Both the position numbers and the translations under genes were made by a program. This document shows, piece by piece, positions 46,951-60,020 of a DNA stretch of 64,000 bases. This stretch comes from Magicicada septendecula (Eukaryota > Arthropoda > Insecta > Hemiptera > Cicadidae), in the NCBI GenBank assembly GCA_034769895.1, contig CM068372.1, positions 386,352,282 through 386,416,281 on the forward strand, written 5' to 3'. The notes under the pieces are model-generated. The model searched no databases. It had not been told where the DNA came from and was given only the letters and a program-made list of their open reading frames with translations. How positions within the stretch are numbered: position 1 is the stretch's first letter; each line of letters starts with the position of its first letter.

Positions 46951-46955
46951 GTTAT

Positions 46956-46956
<1 letters not shown>

Positions 46957-46992
<36 letters not shown>
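46957..46992. repeat. (TA)n microsatellite
   Basis: Uninterrupted TA run of about 18 copies. Confidence 0.95.
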
Positions 46993-46999
<7 letters not shown>

Positions 47000-47040
47000 T
47001 TATAACAACCCAAATTTGCAATATAAATTTAATTTGGGTA

Positions 47041-47062
47041 GCCCCGCGCTTTTGGAGCGCCA
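47041..47062 (-). other. PBS-like sequence
   Basis: Minus strand TGGCGCTCCAAAAGCGCGGG followed by GC resembles the tRNA-Lys-type PBS. Preceding sequence ATATAA lacks the expected CA, and no gag follows. Probable relic of an LTR element whose LTR would lie at higher coordinates. Confidence 0.4.
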
Positions 47063-47068
47063 AATTTA

Positions 47069-48600
47069 TATAACACACAAATTCAATGATGTTAGGCGTA
47101 ATCGTAATAAGAAGAATGCGTAATACGTTTTCTAAATCTTTACATTATTTATTCAGCAACATCTTTACTTACTTCGGCAATACAAAAATTCATTATTCAT
47201 CGCTTGGGCGATCTTATATGTGTCTTCTGGTGAATAATTTATATCTAAACAGGTTATATAAAAAACTTATTATCTAATCTTACTTATAATTATTTCTGCT
47301 CTCGGCTTACTAATTTAGTGTGGCCGTCTTTGCAATTGCTTATCGATTTATTTAAACAAAGAATTTAGTTGGCTTTAATTCTTTTCTACTGCATATGTAT
47401 TTCTCTTTTATCAATTAAAGACTTTACTAATTATTTTAATTTACTTCAATTTAAAAATCAAACATTGCTCTCTCATAGCATTTACGTTATTCCAATATTA
47501 ATTTCTATACATGAGACATTATTCTAAATGAACAATTTAGACTTTACATTACTTAGAATTAGAATTTACATTACATTACAAATTAAATTCAGTTAGCAAC
47601 AGTTTTGAATGTCTTTCATTCTAGTTTAAATATTGTCTTTCGATTGTCTGTAATTATTATGGGTTTTTATCACCTCGTTTGATGTGGCAAATTATCAGCG
47701 TGTCTTTGGGTCCTCGGGTCCTCTTCCAGTCCTTGCTCCAGTCATTCGTGTCCTTGGGTCCTCGGGTCCCCTTTCAGGATTCCACTGCTTGTCTTTCTTA
47801 GTTGTTGTTGTCTCTGCTCACCTCATGGGTTGTAGGTGTGTCCAACGAACCTCTGTTCTGCCTCGCAGTTCGTCAGGTGACGCTTACTGTAGATTTACGT
47901 TCTGTAAGTTACTGTAAGTTACAGCGTTCGCGTGTTTGTGTGTGTAACGCAAGCTGCGACACGATAATATGGGGTGATACGTACGAATTGTTGGTTTCCA
48001 ATTAATCAGGTCTTAACAGGATTATAATAAACTAATTATTTGTTTTAAACCTGTAAACAAAGACTTACACCAATTATAAAAACACCATGACTTTAAGGAA
48101 TTTTAACGGGTATGGTGATGTAAAATTTATTGCCAAATGTGCATTACTAAAGACGCTATTAAATTAATATTAATTACTAGTGTAATTAAATAGTAATTAA
48201 TATGTGTGGTATATGTGAGTGACCAGAAAAAAATTACGCAAACAATGATATCGGTCATGTGACGAGTATGTTCGTGAGTTCGCGATAATTAACGAAAAAG
48301 TGAGTGTAATAAAAAGGACGCTTTGTATGAATTGACAATATCTGACATGTCGAAAAACAGTCCTGAACCTGTCAAATCGCCTCCATTATAAATACCACTG
48401 GCAACTTTGGCCGATCACACACTCAGACTCAAGACATTCCCTCACGACACACGACGTCACGCTGCCCGTTTACACATCGACCTGGACACACACACTGTAC
48501 CACACGCACACTAAGACGTATGGAGGAACTCTGGAGCATCACCAACAGCAACAACCCATAGAGACAACGAACACCGCATCACCATAGTCATAATCATCAT
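47069..48600. other. Unassigned, possibly LTR relic
   Basis: AT-rich except 47690-47960, where CTTGGGTCCTCGGGTCC occurs twice. No convincing second LTR. Confidence 0.35.
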
Positions 48601-48619
48601 CCTCTCAGGATTCTGGACA

Positions 48620-48645
48620 CACGCACACACACACACACACACACA
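48620..48645. repeat. (CA)n microsatellite
   Basis: Short CA run. Confidence 0.9.
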
Positions 48646-48659
48646 ACGGTAACGGCAGA

Positions 48660-49390
48660 TATACGCAGGTGAAAAAACAATTATATTTTTTTATCGTGAA
48701 GAGAGCTCTCGAAAAGAACTTAAGTATGAACAGTTAATAATTAGAGTATTAAAGTTAAATAGTAGTTAGATAAGAGAGTTTAACTTAACAAGCAAATCTA
48801 GAAAAGAAATACCAATCTTTTGTTGTATTTTTGGGTGTGTCAGTATAAATCAATAATAGATTGGAAGTAAATGTAATATCATTTTTATTTGTGTATAGCA
48901 ACAATAAATTCATTCGTGAATCTTAATACTATTTTGTTTGTAAACGAGTTGCTATCATTATTTAAAATTCGAGTTAATTTCAGACACACAAAAATAAAAA
49001 GAACTTAAATAACTTGTTTAACATGTTTGTTTAGTTAGTAAGAGTATATGGGTGTTTATTTTTGTTGTATGTTATGAATAGCATAGCAGGTTACAGTATT
49101 TGTAAAGCTTATAAAGGTGAATATTTATTTGTCTAACGTTTGAAATTTTAATATTTAAATATTTTTCTACAAATTAATAAATCTTAGAATGATTATTTTG
49201 AAACGGTTTTAATTAATTATTTCATGTCTACAACATCTCACTCCTGTTTAAAAATGATTTAATTATTGTGCAACTACATACACTTGATACAACGAGAAAA
49301 AAATCCTGCGACCTGGCCGGTGTAATACACTTTATAGTTGCGTTGTGTACATGGTAATGTATTTGTATAATTGTTGTAACGTTGCAGTAT
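48660..49390. other. Unassigned stretch
   Basis: AT-rich; nothing recognised. Confidence 0.4.
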
Positions 49391-49395
49391 ATATA

Positions 49396-49424
49396 CAACA
49401 ACAATAATAATAATAATAATAATT
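49396..49424. repeat. (CAA)(TAA)n microsatellite
   Basis: Short CAA then AAT run; no LINE detected next to it. Confidence 0.9.
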
Positions 49425-49502
49425 CAAACACTTGTTACAGTTTTTTCTTGATAATTAAGTTACTTAATTGGAATACTATATTTTACAATCAAGATGTTTT
49501 TT

Positions 49503-49504
<2 letters not shown>

Positions 49505-49574
<70 letters not shown>
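49505..49574. repeat. (CA)n microsatellite
   Basis: Uninterrupted, about 35 copies. Confidence 0.95.
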
Positions 49575-49576
<2 letters not shown>

Positions 49577-49969
49577 TAGTCAACAAGGAATTCCATTTCC
49601 ATACCTTGTACCCGACTGACGCATTTTAAAGCCAAGGATTTTTTTATACCTAAAATCTTTTTCAATGTAGTTTCTTAAAAATTTAGTATTGAGTAATCTG
49701 ATTATATGTTTTTTACAACACGTAGAGAATTAAGTGCTCTAAAGTGTATTGAACAATAAGACGTTTTTCTCTTCCCCTATGTTACGTTTTTTTGACAGCG
49801 TGCTCTATTACAATTGTGCAATACTACATGTTAAGAAAGATTTTATTTGAATAACAATGTTTTTATATGCTTACACCAAGTAATAACAAATACGTATTAC
49901 ATAACATACTTTACAATGCTTTGTGTGAATATTTGATTATTTAAAATAAAATAACTTTTTAGATTTCAA

Positions 49970-50625
49970 TTTCACTATTAAATGTTTTTAATTCTTTCAG
50001 ATATTTCTTTACAACATTTCCTTTTGTAGGTAGCCAAGTTCCTGATTCTTTTACACTGCTGAATAAATGGTGTGTCTGATTTGTTAACATCTCACACTCG
50101 TATATGATGTGATACACTGTTTGGTCACCTGCATTGCGCTGGGCATATTGAGTAGTTTATTATCTTGAAGCGTTGAAGGTAACATTTCGTTTTTCCGAGG
50201 CCAGTCACTGTTGCCGTGATGTTGGAAGTCATTTTCAGTTTTGCTAGTAATCTGTCTTTGAATATTAGGGAAGAACATTTTAATTACTGTACCTTCCGTT
50301 GTTACCTTCCATTTGTTTTCCCACTTATGTGTTGTTTCTTCGGTTAATTTTTGGATCACTGCACTTTTGAGTATTTTGTCAAAAGAGATTGCCAATTCAT
50401 TGCTCCGTGCTGCTGCTTTTGCTAGCCGGTCTGCCATTTTGTTACCATAATCTCCTACACGAGCCCTTATCCATTTGAAGTTTATTCTCCAGTTATTGCT
50501 ATTTAGCATCTCTGTGGCTTTCCTTATTTCTTCTATAAGGTAGTTATGGTTGCTGGGTGGGATTGTTAATTGATTCTACTGTTATTCTGCTGTCCGAATA
50601 TATTGTTGCTTTTGTTGCTCTATGG
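49970..50625 (-). pseudogene. RNase H-bearing LINE C-terminus (R1/Jockey-type)
   Basis: Minus strand, from high to low coordinates: ATIYSDSRITVES (first RNase H motif with catalytic Asp), IRARVGDYGNKMADRLAKAA (last RNase H motif with catalytic Asp), KWENKWKVTTEG, FFPNIQRQI, then a degraded CCHC-like region (PSAMQVTKQCITSYTSVRC in place of CxCGxxxQTxxHxxxEC) and a final YLKELK segment. RNase H removes RNA from the hybrid during retrotransposition. Frameshifts and stops make it inactive. Confidence 0.7.
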
Positions 50626-50639
50626 AACGTATATACAAA

Positions 50640-50860
50640 TATGATGTCAGAGGACTAAGTCACGCAGAGTAGGCTGCCGTACGTAAGCGGTTTGTCGTAC
50701 ATAGAAGGTAGTGTAGCCAGTATTATTACCACAGGATGTCATCCCAGGTAATCATTTACACAGGCTGATCTTGGACCTGAAAAACGTTCGTTGATTTTAT
50801 AAGGCACCCGGAAATTCGATTCAGGATCACTTCATTAGTATAACACTTTAATCGATGGCA
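50640..50860 (-). mobile_element. SINE copy related to the one at 40 kb
   Basis: Minus strand B-box-like GAATCGAATTTCC and the shared block CTGTGTAAATGATTACCTGG match the 40-kb SINE in the same order. Confidence 0.55.
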
Positions 50861-51175
50861 AATTGTGACTAGTTTCAAACACATCTTCCAAAAGTAACAG
50901 CTGAAGGTTAAATTCTCCATCAAATATTATCCTTAGTTACGTGTCTACATATGCGATTGGGGGAGTCATTTGGATTAGATAGTGCGCGCGCACACTCACA
51001 CCGGTACAAACACTGGCTGATCAGTCAACAGTAATTATCTACATATGCCAGCCTCCTTTGTTTGCACTTTGGTAATTAGTATTCGTGCCTCTGGAGGCTA
51101 CTTGTGTCTGCTTACTACAATTGTAGTAATAACTGCTTTATATCATCTACCATATATTGACAATCTGGTAATGAG
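50861..51175. other. Unassigned stretch
   Basis: Nothing recognised. Confidence 0.4.
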
Positions 51176-51179
51176 ATGA

Positions 51180-51925
51180 AAACATCCAGTGAACCCTGGT
51201 ATATTAAGTTGTCATGAAACAGACATTTGAATGTGCTGTTGTTTGCAGACGACTTGCGCTTGCACTTCAAAATACAGAAACTGATTTGCAAAAATCTGTT
51301 TTTAAGCTTCATCACGTTTGGAAATAATATAATATAAAAATCTCCGCTATTAGAAACAAAGGTAATTGCATTTCGAGAACAAAAATAATGATTAATCATC
51401 CAATTCTAGAACAGGTGAGCCACTTTAAATGTTTGAGAAATGATATTGGCCAGATTGCTGTGGAAAAATCAACCGTATTTTTTAGAAAGAAGGCACGTCG
51501 AGATACAAAATTAACGTTGTAGAAAGTTACACCAGTCTCTGTACTGCCCTATGGGTGTCAATTATCAACAACAACAACAACAACAACAACAAGAATCAAG
51601 AAAGTAAAATATAGATTTCAAAAATGGCATTCATAAGACGAGTTCTAAAAGGTGTTCTAAACTTGAGAGTATAAGAAATAAGAGAAGATTTACAAATTGT
51701 TAACTTGAATGAAAACTTGAAAGGTTACAATCAACGGTGGAAAAAACACTTAGAAAGAATGTCAGATTCCAGACTGGCCAAACAAATCTGGAAATAAAAA
51801 CCTATAGGAGGTGTTCTTCACCCAGGAAGAAATGGCTGAAGGATTTTTGATGGCGGAACAGGGAGCACCTTTGTTTATGCCGTGTTGTAAAGACGATGAT
51901 GATGATGATGATGATGATGATATTA
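51180..51925 (+). pseudogene. LINE RT-to-tail fragment with (GAT)n tail
   Basis: In shifting frames: LLFADDLALALQNTETDLQK-like RT box, IMINHPILEQVSHFKCL, PVSVLPYG. A (CAA)n microsatellite (51562-51592) sits within the coding part where ETWT is usual. Tail (GAT)n 51895-51921. Confidence 0.65.
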
Positions 51926-52465
51926 TCTACCATTTACTTATGACAAATGCCAGTGGAAAATAGGTTTCTCTATGAACCACAATGTTAATGAACGTATTGT
52001 TGGATTCATAAAATCTTTAAGAATAAGGAGGCCTGTCTATTGATTTGAGCCGTTTACAAAATACCAGAAGAATAACCGAGCGGAAACCATTTCACTTTAC
52101 AAGGTGAACAAAATTAAGTAAGAAGTATAGTTGGTTAGTGAGGGACGTGAAGGGAACTTGAGAATAATGAGAATTCGTAACGGAAGAAGAGTAGACGGGA
52201 GTAGAAAAAATCGGCTGTCTTTAATACATGAGGCCAAAACACCTCAATATTATAGCGACGAGGCATAAATGAGGTAAACTACGTATAAAAAAATCTGAAT
52301 TCATGAAGAAACGGTAACAAAAACTCCACAACGAGACATTCGAATTAGAAAATACGCAATAAAACAAATCAACAACAAACTGCATACAAGGCGACGCAAA
52401 GAAATAATAGATAAAGAAGGTAAGCAAACCAGTTGAATTTACAAAAATACAAGGGGCAGTCAAAA
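51926..52465. other. Unassigned stretch
   Basis: Nothing recognised. Confidence 0.4.
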
Positions 52466-52470
52466 AATTA

Positions 52471-53023
52471 GTTCTTCTTCTCCTACTCCTCCTCCTCCTT
52501 CTTCTTCTTCTTCACTTCATGGCTTGGGCTATAGCCTGTTCCGACGACTTCACAGAGTCTCTGGCCATTTTTTTCTGGGTCTTCCACGATCGCTCGTCCC
52601 CACTAGCCTACATTCCAACGCTTGTTTAGGAATACGCGTGTCTACCATGCGTTCCACACGGGACTTCCAATCCTGCCTGTATTCCTTTATTCTCTCCAGA
52701 ACCGACTGTAACGTCAGGTCCTCCCTTATGTCGTCGTTTCGTAGATGATCTCTCAAACTACGTCCTTTAATTGCTTTTAGAAATTTCATTTCCGAGCCTT
52801 GTATTATTGAAACATCTTTTTTCAGGAGAGTCCGTGTTTCACATCCATACATTAAAGTCGGCACAATCACGACCTTATAGAACTTTAGCTGTGTCTCTCT
52901 CTGCATTTTATTCTTTAACAGTCGTCTTATTGTTCCACAGGTATAACTAAATTTATTTAACTTTGTCTTGATATCGTTGTTACCCCTCCTATATGAGATA
53001 TAATGTGATACCTGCTCCAGAAC
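52471..53023 (-). pseudogene. LINE C-terminal tail interrupted by a MITE
   Basis: TTC/TCC tail at 52473-52514, then a well-kept minus-strand frame: KTKLNKFSYTCGTIRRLLKN, TQLKFYKVVIVPTLMYGCET, GSEMKFLKAIKGRSLRDHL, RNDDIREDLTLQSVLERI, RIPKQALECRL, DRGRPRKKW. The element continues beyond the MITE at 53754 for a short way (VLEQVSHYISYRRG spans the junction). Confidence 0.75.
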
Positions 53024-53745
53024 CAGGGGCGGATTAACCATTAGGCTGATTAGGCTGTAGCCTAGGGCGCGGCACTTTCGAGGGCGCAAAATTTTAGCTA
53101 AAAGTAATAAAATTTTACAGTTAAATGTAAAATTGGTAATAAATTACAAGGATAAAAATTTGAGTTCATTTTGAACACAGGCGTCTGTTTGCGAGAAATT
53201 ATGGTAAAACTGTAAATAAATAATAGAAGTGCTTTACAAACTGTTTTCTCCGGTTATGAGTCATCGGTGTAGCCCTCTTGTACGTTGAAAGTGACTTTCT
53301 GTAAGGACTTGATTTTAGTGAGGTGATTAAAAGTTTGCTCAATCTAAAGCGAGAAAAAAGAATCTAGCTTGAACTTTACATGAGTCTTAACAAATCCACA
53401 AGATATTTAACTGATTGTCTTCTTTGTGTAAATGTACTATAAATTAGACTGTTATAATTTTGTGACTATTTAGTTAATTTTTTCCTTATAAAAGCCATGC
53501 AAACTACAAATGGTTGAAGTTGTAACTCTAAAACAATCTCTGAAAAATAGCCTCAGTTTTCCATTCTTGAGAATATTTCCAAAAACAGTAAAATATTTGA
53601 AATATTCGTAACTAAGGAATATATTGTAGAGTATTTAAAGCTTCATTCAGCCCCTTGGGAATAAACGTAAGAGTAGCCTATGGGAGGTGAGGGGGCGATA
53701 AAATATAATTAGCCTAGGGCACCAAGATACCTTAATCCGGCCCTG
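53024..53745. mobile_element. hAT-type MITE, 722 bp
   Basis: Terminal inverted repeats CAGGGGCGGATTAA (left) and CAGGGCCGGATTAA (right, reverse complement). Perfect 8-bp target duplication TCCAGAAC at 53016-53023 and 53746-53753, diagnostic for hAT-like transposition. Subterminal TAGCCTAGGGC is also mirrored. No transposase frame. Inserted into a LINE, so younger than it. Confidence 0.9.
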
Positions 53746-53753
53746 TCCAGAAC

Positions 53754-56700
53754 ACTAACAAACAGGAGAGTTTTAACAAAATTATTATTTTTGAAATTGC
53801 TGGTAAAATTCAGCAGCATTTCCAGCCTCTGCTTACACTCTGTTGCATCATTGTATAAATATATATTTTGGGAAAGCTTAAGCGTTAAGGTCTAACCCCC
53901 TGTATTTATCACTTCGTTAAGGGTGCCACCATATTGAGTTTTTGCTATGTTTCCCTAACTTTGTACGTATTGTTACAACATCTAGAGGTGTTTCGGTATG
54001 CCTCTATCTCTATGATTAAATTAATAAAATACTTTTGCAAACAGAGTTACCGGTCTCTCAGCCGGAGCACGCCGCTTCTATATTAAGTTACAGATATAAT
54101 CGCGTTACAGCATTAAAATATTTAACGCACACCCTTCACTGGCATTGGCTGCTAAAGTAATTACAGACTCTTTTCTCCTTTTTGTATCCAACACTTGAAA
54201 CAACCCTGTCTCACTGTGTGCTGCTACCATCCAATTTATTTTCTCTCGATTAGCTTTTTTTTTTTTTGTAAACTTTTTGTAGCTCAGTTCTGGTGGTATG
54301 TCGTTGAATATGGTGTGGGGCTTCCTACATCCACAAAACACACACGCATACACGCACACAATCTCTCTCAACATCCCAAGAATATGTTTTAAAATAATAA
54401 TTAATTTTTATTTGTTTTGTGTAGAATATGTTTAAAAACGCTCTTCAAGGCCACTTTAAGATCTTTGAAAGATCTTTAAGACCCTGACTGGAATTTTTAG
54501 CGTTGAAATAATAACGACACTTCTCCCACAATAATTTTGTTCTTTTTATATAACAGCGTGTTGTAGATATAAATACAGTCTCAGAATTATTAGAAGTTAT
54601 ACTTTTTGTTTTGACTTTATGTATTTAAGAATATTATTGGTAAACATTATTATAATTTATGTCCTATTATCTCCTCTCTCTCTCTCTTTCACTAAATGAA
54701 TTTGAAATTTAATGCACTGTGTCAAGCGTGCGTCTGGTTAAATAAAAAAAATAAAAAGTAAGACCATTCTATTTGTAGAAGTAATTGTAATTTGATTATA
54801 TTATGTATATAAGTTGAATCATTTCGTTTATTGTTAATTCACTTACGAATTCTAAAGACATTGAAACTGTCAGTGAAGCAAACGTCAGGATAATTCAAAT
54901 AATATCAACAACTTGCAGAAGTAATACAATTTGATAATATATAATATTAATATGTATTGCAACGATACAAATTAAAACTACATAGATAGGTTACATTGAA
55001 ATTATTACAACAGAGTCTATATCTGGAGGTAGAAATAGAAATTCATTAACACATTAAAATTTACTATTGTCTGATTACTTTGTAATATAAAATTGTTTAT
55101 TAAATAATTGTCTTTCAATAAATGAGTCTATTGGCTTGTTTTACATGTAAGTTACTTGTACGTAGAATTCCAACTGTTGGCGTACACACCAGGCGCTCCG
55201 CACGCTGCTCGTCCGCGCCGCTGCGACTCTGCACGTCGACCGAGCGAAGATCACTGACGCTGAATTATCTACGTCGCGGCTTACACAAGCACTGCGATAT
55301 GCAGCTGTTATTGTTTATAACTTATATAATCTTAATCTCAGAGATCAAAACTGGGTAAAAATAGATCGTGTATTAAGCTTACACAAATCCGGCTTCTTGA
55401 AGTGTTCTCGCGTTAGGAGACCCGGTAGGGCAAAATCGAAAAAAAAAATTAATTTTGTTTTTAATTTTAAAACATTTTGTGGAATTTTCTCTTTAAAATG
55501 GTGTATGACACCACGTTAGGTATTTTGCCCCTACCGGCAAATCTTCCACTCTACACTAAAAAAACACTAGAATATTCTATTTATTATTCGAATTCTATAA
55601 ATTGGCAATGGTTACGAAGAACTCAAACCGTCAACCAAATTAGTAAGTCTTATGGAAACCGAGTTGTCTTGTCATGAAAAACTCGTGACAGCTAGTATGA
55701 CTTTCTATGGCAAGACTTCGGAAGAAAACTGAGGGATGTGCTCCCTGCAACGGACCATCTCAAATAATTTTTAGACTTTCTGATTGGTTAAAAATTTAGC
55801 AACGTCATAGATATTCATAGTGATAGCCAGAAATCAGGCAGAAACTCTGTCCGATTCTGCCAAGGCCTGTCTAGATTTAATCTACAAATTGTACTACTTT
55901 CTTGGAGATAACGAAAATAAAAGAAGACTTATTTCATTAAAAAAAGCGTATAAAAATTATAGTTGTGGAGACCTGAGTATATGGAAAATGTAGCTTATAA
56001 CCATGAGAATACCCTGTCTAAGTTTTAGAAGGAAATGTTAATTTTCAACGAAGTTATTAAATAAAATGTAAATCACACGCGCACCCGCGCACTTACACAA
56101 AAATATTTTACATGACAAAAAAAGTATAAAATTGTGAACATTTTGACGTAACATACTTTTTTAAACATAGCTGGTTCAAAACTTATGACTACTTTACAAA
56201 GAAAAGAACAAAAATCAATTTAAAACATGTCTACGGCCTTCAGAAAATGTTATAGCCTATCCTGTGTTTTGTTGCAGTACACTTTTTGTGTTTTGTTGCA
56301 AGAATCTTACAAGAAACTGAATAGAGTTACTTACAAAGAAATAATACACACACACACACACACCGCACGCACGCAAGCACGCCCACACATTTTATCTATC
56401 TAAAGAGTGAAAATGTTTAGGCTACCACCTACAGTTAAGATATTCGAATTAGGATCCTAAGAAAAAACATTGGTAGAGTCAGTAATTCAGGATACTTAAT
56501 ATTGAGTTAGTATATTAAAACTTTTGAGTACAGCACGGTGGTAAAAATACTTTTTAAACTATATTTTTTTAAATAAAAATTTATAAATAAAAATCGTTCT
56601 TAATTTTTAAAGGGTTTGAAGTATTCAGACTTGTTTCATAATATTTTCCGATTCACTATACGAATGGTAGTGTGGAAAAGATCTTACAACCTTTACGTTT

Positions 56701-56792
56701 GATACCTTTTTTGATTTAAAATATTACTAAACAGATTTCTATGTCTGGAAAAGACTTTGAGCAAAAAGGCAATTTTAGGGGAACTTATTTAT
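53754..56792. other. Mostly unassigned stretch
   Basis: A short remainder of the interrupted LINE lies at 53754-53810. There is a GC-richer patch at 55180-55300 and a CA/CG run at 56345-56375. No gene or further element recognised. Confidence 0.4.
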
Positions 56793-56793
56793 T

Positions 56794-57609
56794 TATTTTT
56801 TTTTAGAATTTGCACATGTCGTTTGATAATTCTACATCTAGTAATGTACTTTAAATAAAATTTCTCAATTTGTGCTGCGTTCTTGGAAAAACATATTTTT
56901 ACTATTAAATCATCTCTTTTCTCAGAAATACAGTGTATGCCTAGATTTTAACTAAAATAAGAAAAGTATATTTAGTTTTCTAAGAGTGTAATTTCAAACA
57001 AAATTGGTGACATAAATTTACAAACACCATAAAACCTGTGACTAGTTTAGACATTTTGTGTTACAGTTTCTCAGAAAATGTATTTAATATTTATAATTTC
57101 TTTACATCAAGATGTTTTTCCTTTATTTGAACATGTTTTGGGAATCCTATTGCTTCCATCCTCACCCAACTTAATTTTGTATCTTGTTTACTACTTGTGT
57201 ATCGGTTGGTTGTTGCTATGTTTTTCTGTTGGTTTTTGGTATTTTAAATTGTTATTATTGTGTGTGATTGTGGTGTATGTATTAGTTTTCGAATATTTTC
57301 GATGTCGGGTATTTTGAAAATTGTGTCATGTTTTGTGTTGATTTGTTCGGGCATTAGTTTGTTATGTGTTTCGTGTTTCTAAAATAAATAATTTTGGAAA
57401 ATCAAAATTTAACATTGTATTTAATCTCCGCTTAAAGCGTTTAATTACTTGTAAAACATTTCTTTACACGTGAACCATATTTTATAATTATTATGTACGT
57501 TTGTATACCCTTCTTACATTTGCTTTTACTTGAATTATTTTTATTTATTTTAGTAACTTAAATTTCAAATTACACTTCGTGAATAGTCTTGAAGAACTTT
57601 AATTTGCGC
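56794..57609 (+). repeat. 816-bp direct repeat, copy 1
   Basis: Nearly identical to 59205-60020. Begins at TTATTTTTTTTTAGAATT and ends at TTTGCGC. Contains a short hydrophobic open frame at 57078-57317 (79 codons). The ends are not TG...CA, so an LTR is unproven. Confidence 0.9.
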
Positions 57610-57634
57610 AACGTACTTTGTTGTTTCACCTGTA

Positions 57635-57835
<201 letters not shown>

Positions 57836-58194
57836 AAGCGGTTCACTATTTCGCTGTGTACACTCCCAGCACTGTAGTTCAAAGCAAACTGGAAATATTC
57901 GCATAACAATTTGACTGCCACTCCAACAGGTCGCCTTTACAAACAAAAGCCTTCCCTCTGACGTGTTATTTTAGGCCTCATTTCTGCGGTCGCCGAACTG
58001 CTACAGTTTTAGCAAAGCGTAAGTCGTTACTTCGACCAGAAACGTACTCGCAATACGCAAACTTAAACATTAAGTATGTAAGAGTTTTAAAAACATTGCT
58101 TTAAAAACGAGTTGAATTAACGCTATTCTTACGCCCATGCGATAGGCAAATTGCGTAACGTGGCGACATTCGGTCCGCGGTGTGTGTTTGTGTG

Positions 58195-58222
58195 TGTGAG
58201 CGCGCGCGCGCGCGTGTGTGTA
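58195..58222. repeat. (TG)n(CG)n(TG)n compound microsatellite
   Basis: TG run, CG run, TG run. Confidence 0.9.
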
Positions 58223-58369
58223 CATTGCAACAAAACATTACAGAACGCTGTGTAAGAAACATTGTAAAATTCCTTTTTCATGCGTGGCGTAGGCCTATAT
58301 GCAGGTATTCACAATAAATTTATACAGTATTTGTTAATTACGTCTTTTCCTAAGTTGTTTATATTGGAG

Positions 58370-59083
58370 TCTTTTCCAGTAAGTGTCTACAAACAACTCT
58401 GGCAGCGTCACGAGCCCGCCAAGCTCCCCCACCAACGTTCCCGCCAGTCCCTTCTCCTACAGTAGCGGTGTGAAGGAGGAGTGATTAGCATACATTACAC
58501 ACAATCATATGAGGCACGCACGCGCGCGTGCATTTAATTCCGCACGCACACGCGCTTCAATTCTATTTTTTTATTTTGTTTTAATTTTTTGTAATTTTTA
58601 TTTTTGTTTGTCTATTTTTATTTATTTTTTTATTAAACGCACGCACGCCTTCAATTCTGTTTATTTTGTTTCTTTTTTTAATTTTTATTAGGAGTGTTTT
58701 TTAGTTTATTTTCACGATTATTTATATTACATTAATTACAAAATGTAGGATTGTGAATTAATCCTTTGTTTTGAAAAAAACGAACTGCATTTTCCTCATT
58801 TCAGGCGACAGTTAGCAACTCTATCAGATTTATTTTGAATAAAGCAATTCAAAGAATAAAAGTATATAGTAATAACGTAAATAATAAACACTTAAGGAAT
58901 GTAAAGAATGGAAAAAAAACAAAATAAACGTATGAAAGAATAAGCGTATGTATGAAGAAACGAATGTAAATAACTACCGAAAGAGTAACTTTGAAAAATA
59001 AAACAATGTAACTAACTGCACAGCGTAAAGGTAGAATAGTGACGCTGCGAGATTTGTTTGTAGACACTTACTGGAAAAGACCG
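58370..59083. repeat. Inverted repeat inside the direct-repeat-bounded segment
   Basis: TCTTTTCCAGTAAGTGTCTA at about 58370 recurs inverted near 59080, extending through CAAACAA and CGCAGCGTCAC. The arms are about 45 bp, spaced by about 620 bp. Confidence 0.75.
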
Positions 59084-59204
59084 AAATATTGTACTAAATT
59101 TACAAATGTGAAGAGACGCACTCCAAATTGTTTATAATTTGTCCCTTTCTCCATTTATGTGCATCCCTAGTGCGTGGTGAGGAATCGGTTTAACGAAAGT
59201 GAAT

Positions 59205-60020
59205 TATTTTTTTTTAGAATTTGCACATGTCGTTTGATAATTCTACATCTAGTAATGTACTTTAAATAAAATTTCTCAATTTGTGCTGCGTTCTTGGAAA
59301 AACATATTTTTACTATTAAATCATCTCTTTTCTCAGAAATACAGTGTATGCCTAGATTTTAACTAAAATAAGAAAAGTATATTTAGTTTTCTAAGAGTGT
59401 AATTTCAAACAAAATTGGTGACATAAATTTACAAACACCATAAAACCTGTGACTAGTTTAGACATTTTGTGTTACAGTTTCTCAGAAAATGTATTTAATA
59501 TTTATAATTTCTTTACATCAAGATGTTTTTCCTTTATTTGAACATGTTTTGGGAATCCTATTGCTTCCATCCTCACCCAACTTAATTTTGTATCTTGTTT
59601 ACTACTTGTGTATCGGTTGGTTGTTGCTATGTTTTTCTGTTGGTTTTTGGTATTTTAAATTGTTATTATTGTGTGTGATTGTGGTGTATGTATTAGTTTT
59701 CGAATATTTTCGATGTCGAGTATTTTGAAAATTGTGTCATGTTTTGTGTTGATTTGTTCGGGCATTAGTTTGTTATGTGTTTCGTGTTTCTAAAATAAAT
59801 AATTTTGGAAAATCAAAATTTAACATTGTATTTAATCTCCGCTTAAAGCGTTTAATTACTTGTAAAACATTTCTTTACACGTGAACCATATTTTATAATT
59901 ATTATGTACGTTTGTATACCCTTCTTACATTTGCTTTTACTTGAATTATTTTTATTTATTTTAGTAACTTAAATTTCAAATTACACTTCGTGAATAGTCT
60001 TGAAGAACTTTAATTTGCGC
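59205..60020 (+). repeat. 816-bp direct repeat, copy 2
   Basis: Copy of 56794-57609 with, by eye, one substitution (a synonymous change in the short frame at 59489-59728). Confidence 0.9.

Noticed and set aside
57078-57317. 79-codon hydrophobic frame in the 816-bp repeat (also 59489-59728)
   Set aside because: It looks like a membrane protein, but T-rich sequence gives such frames by chance; the single synonymous difference is too little evidence.
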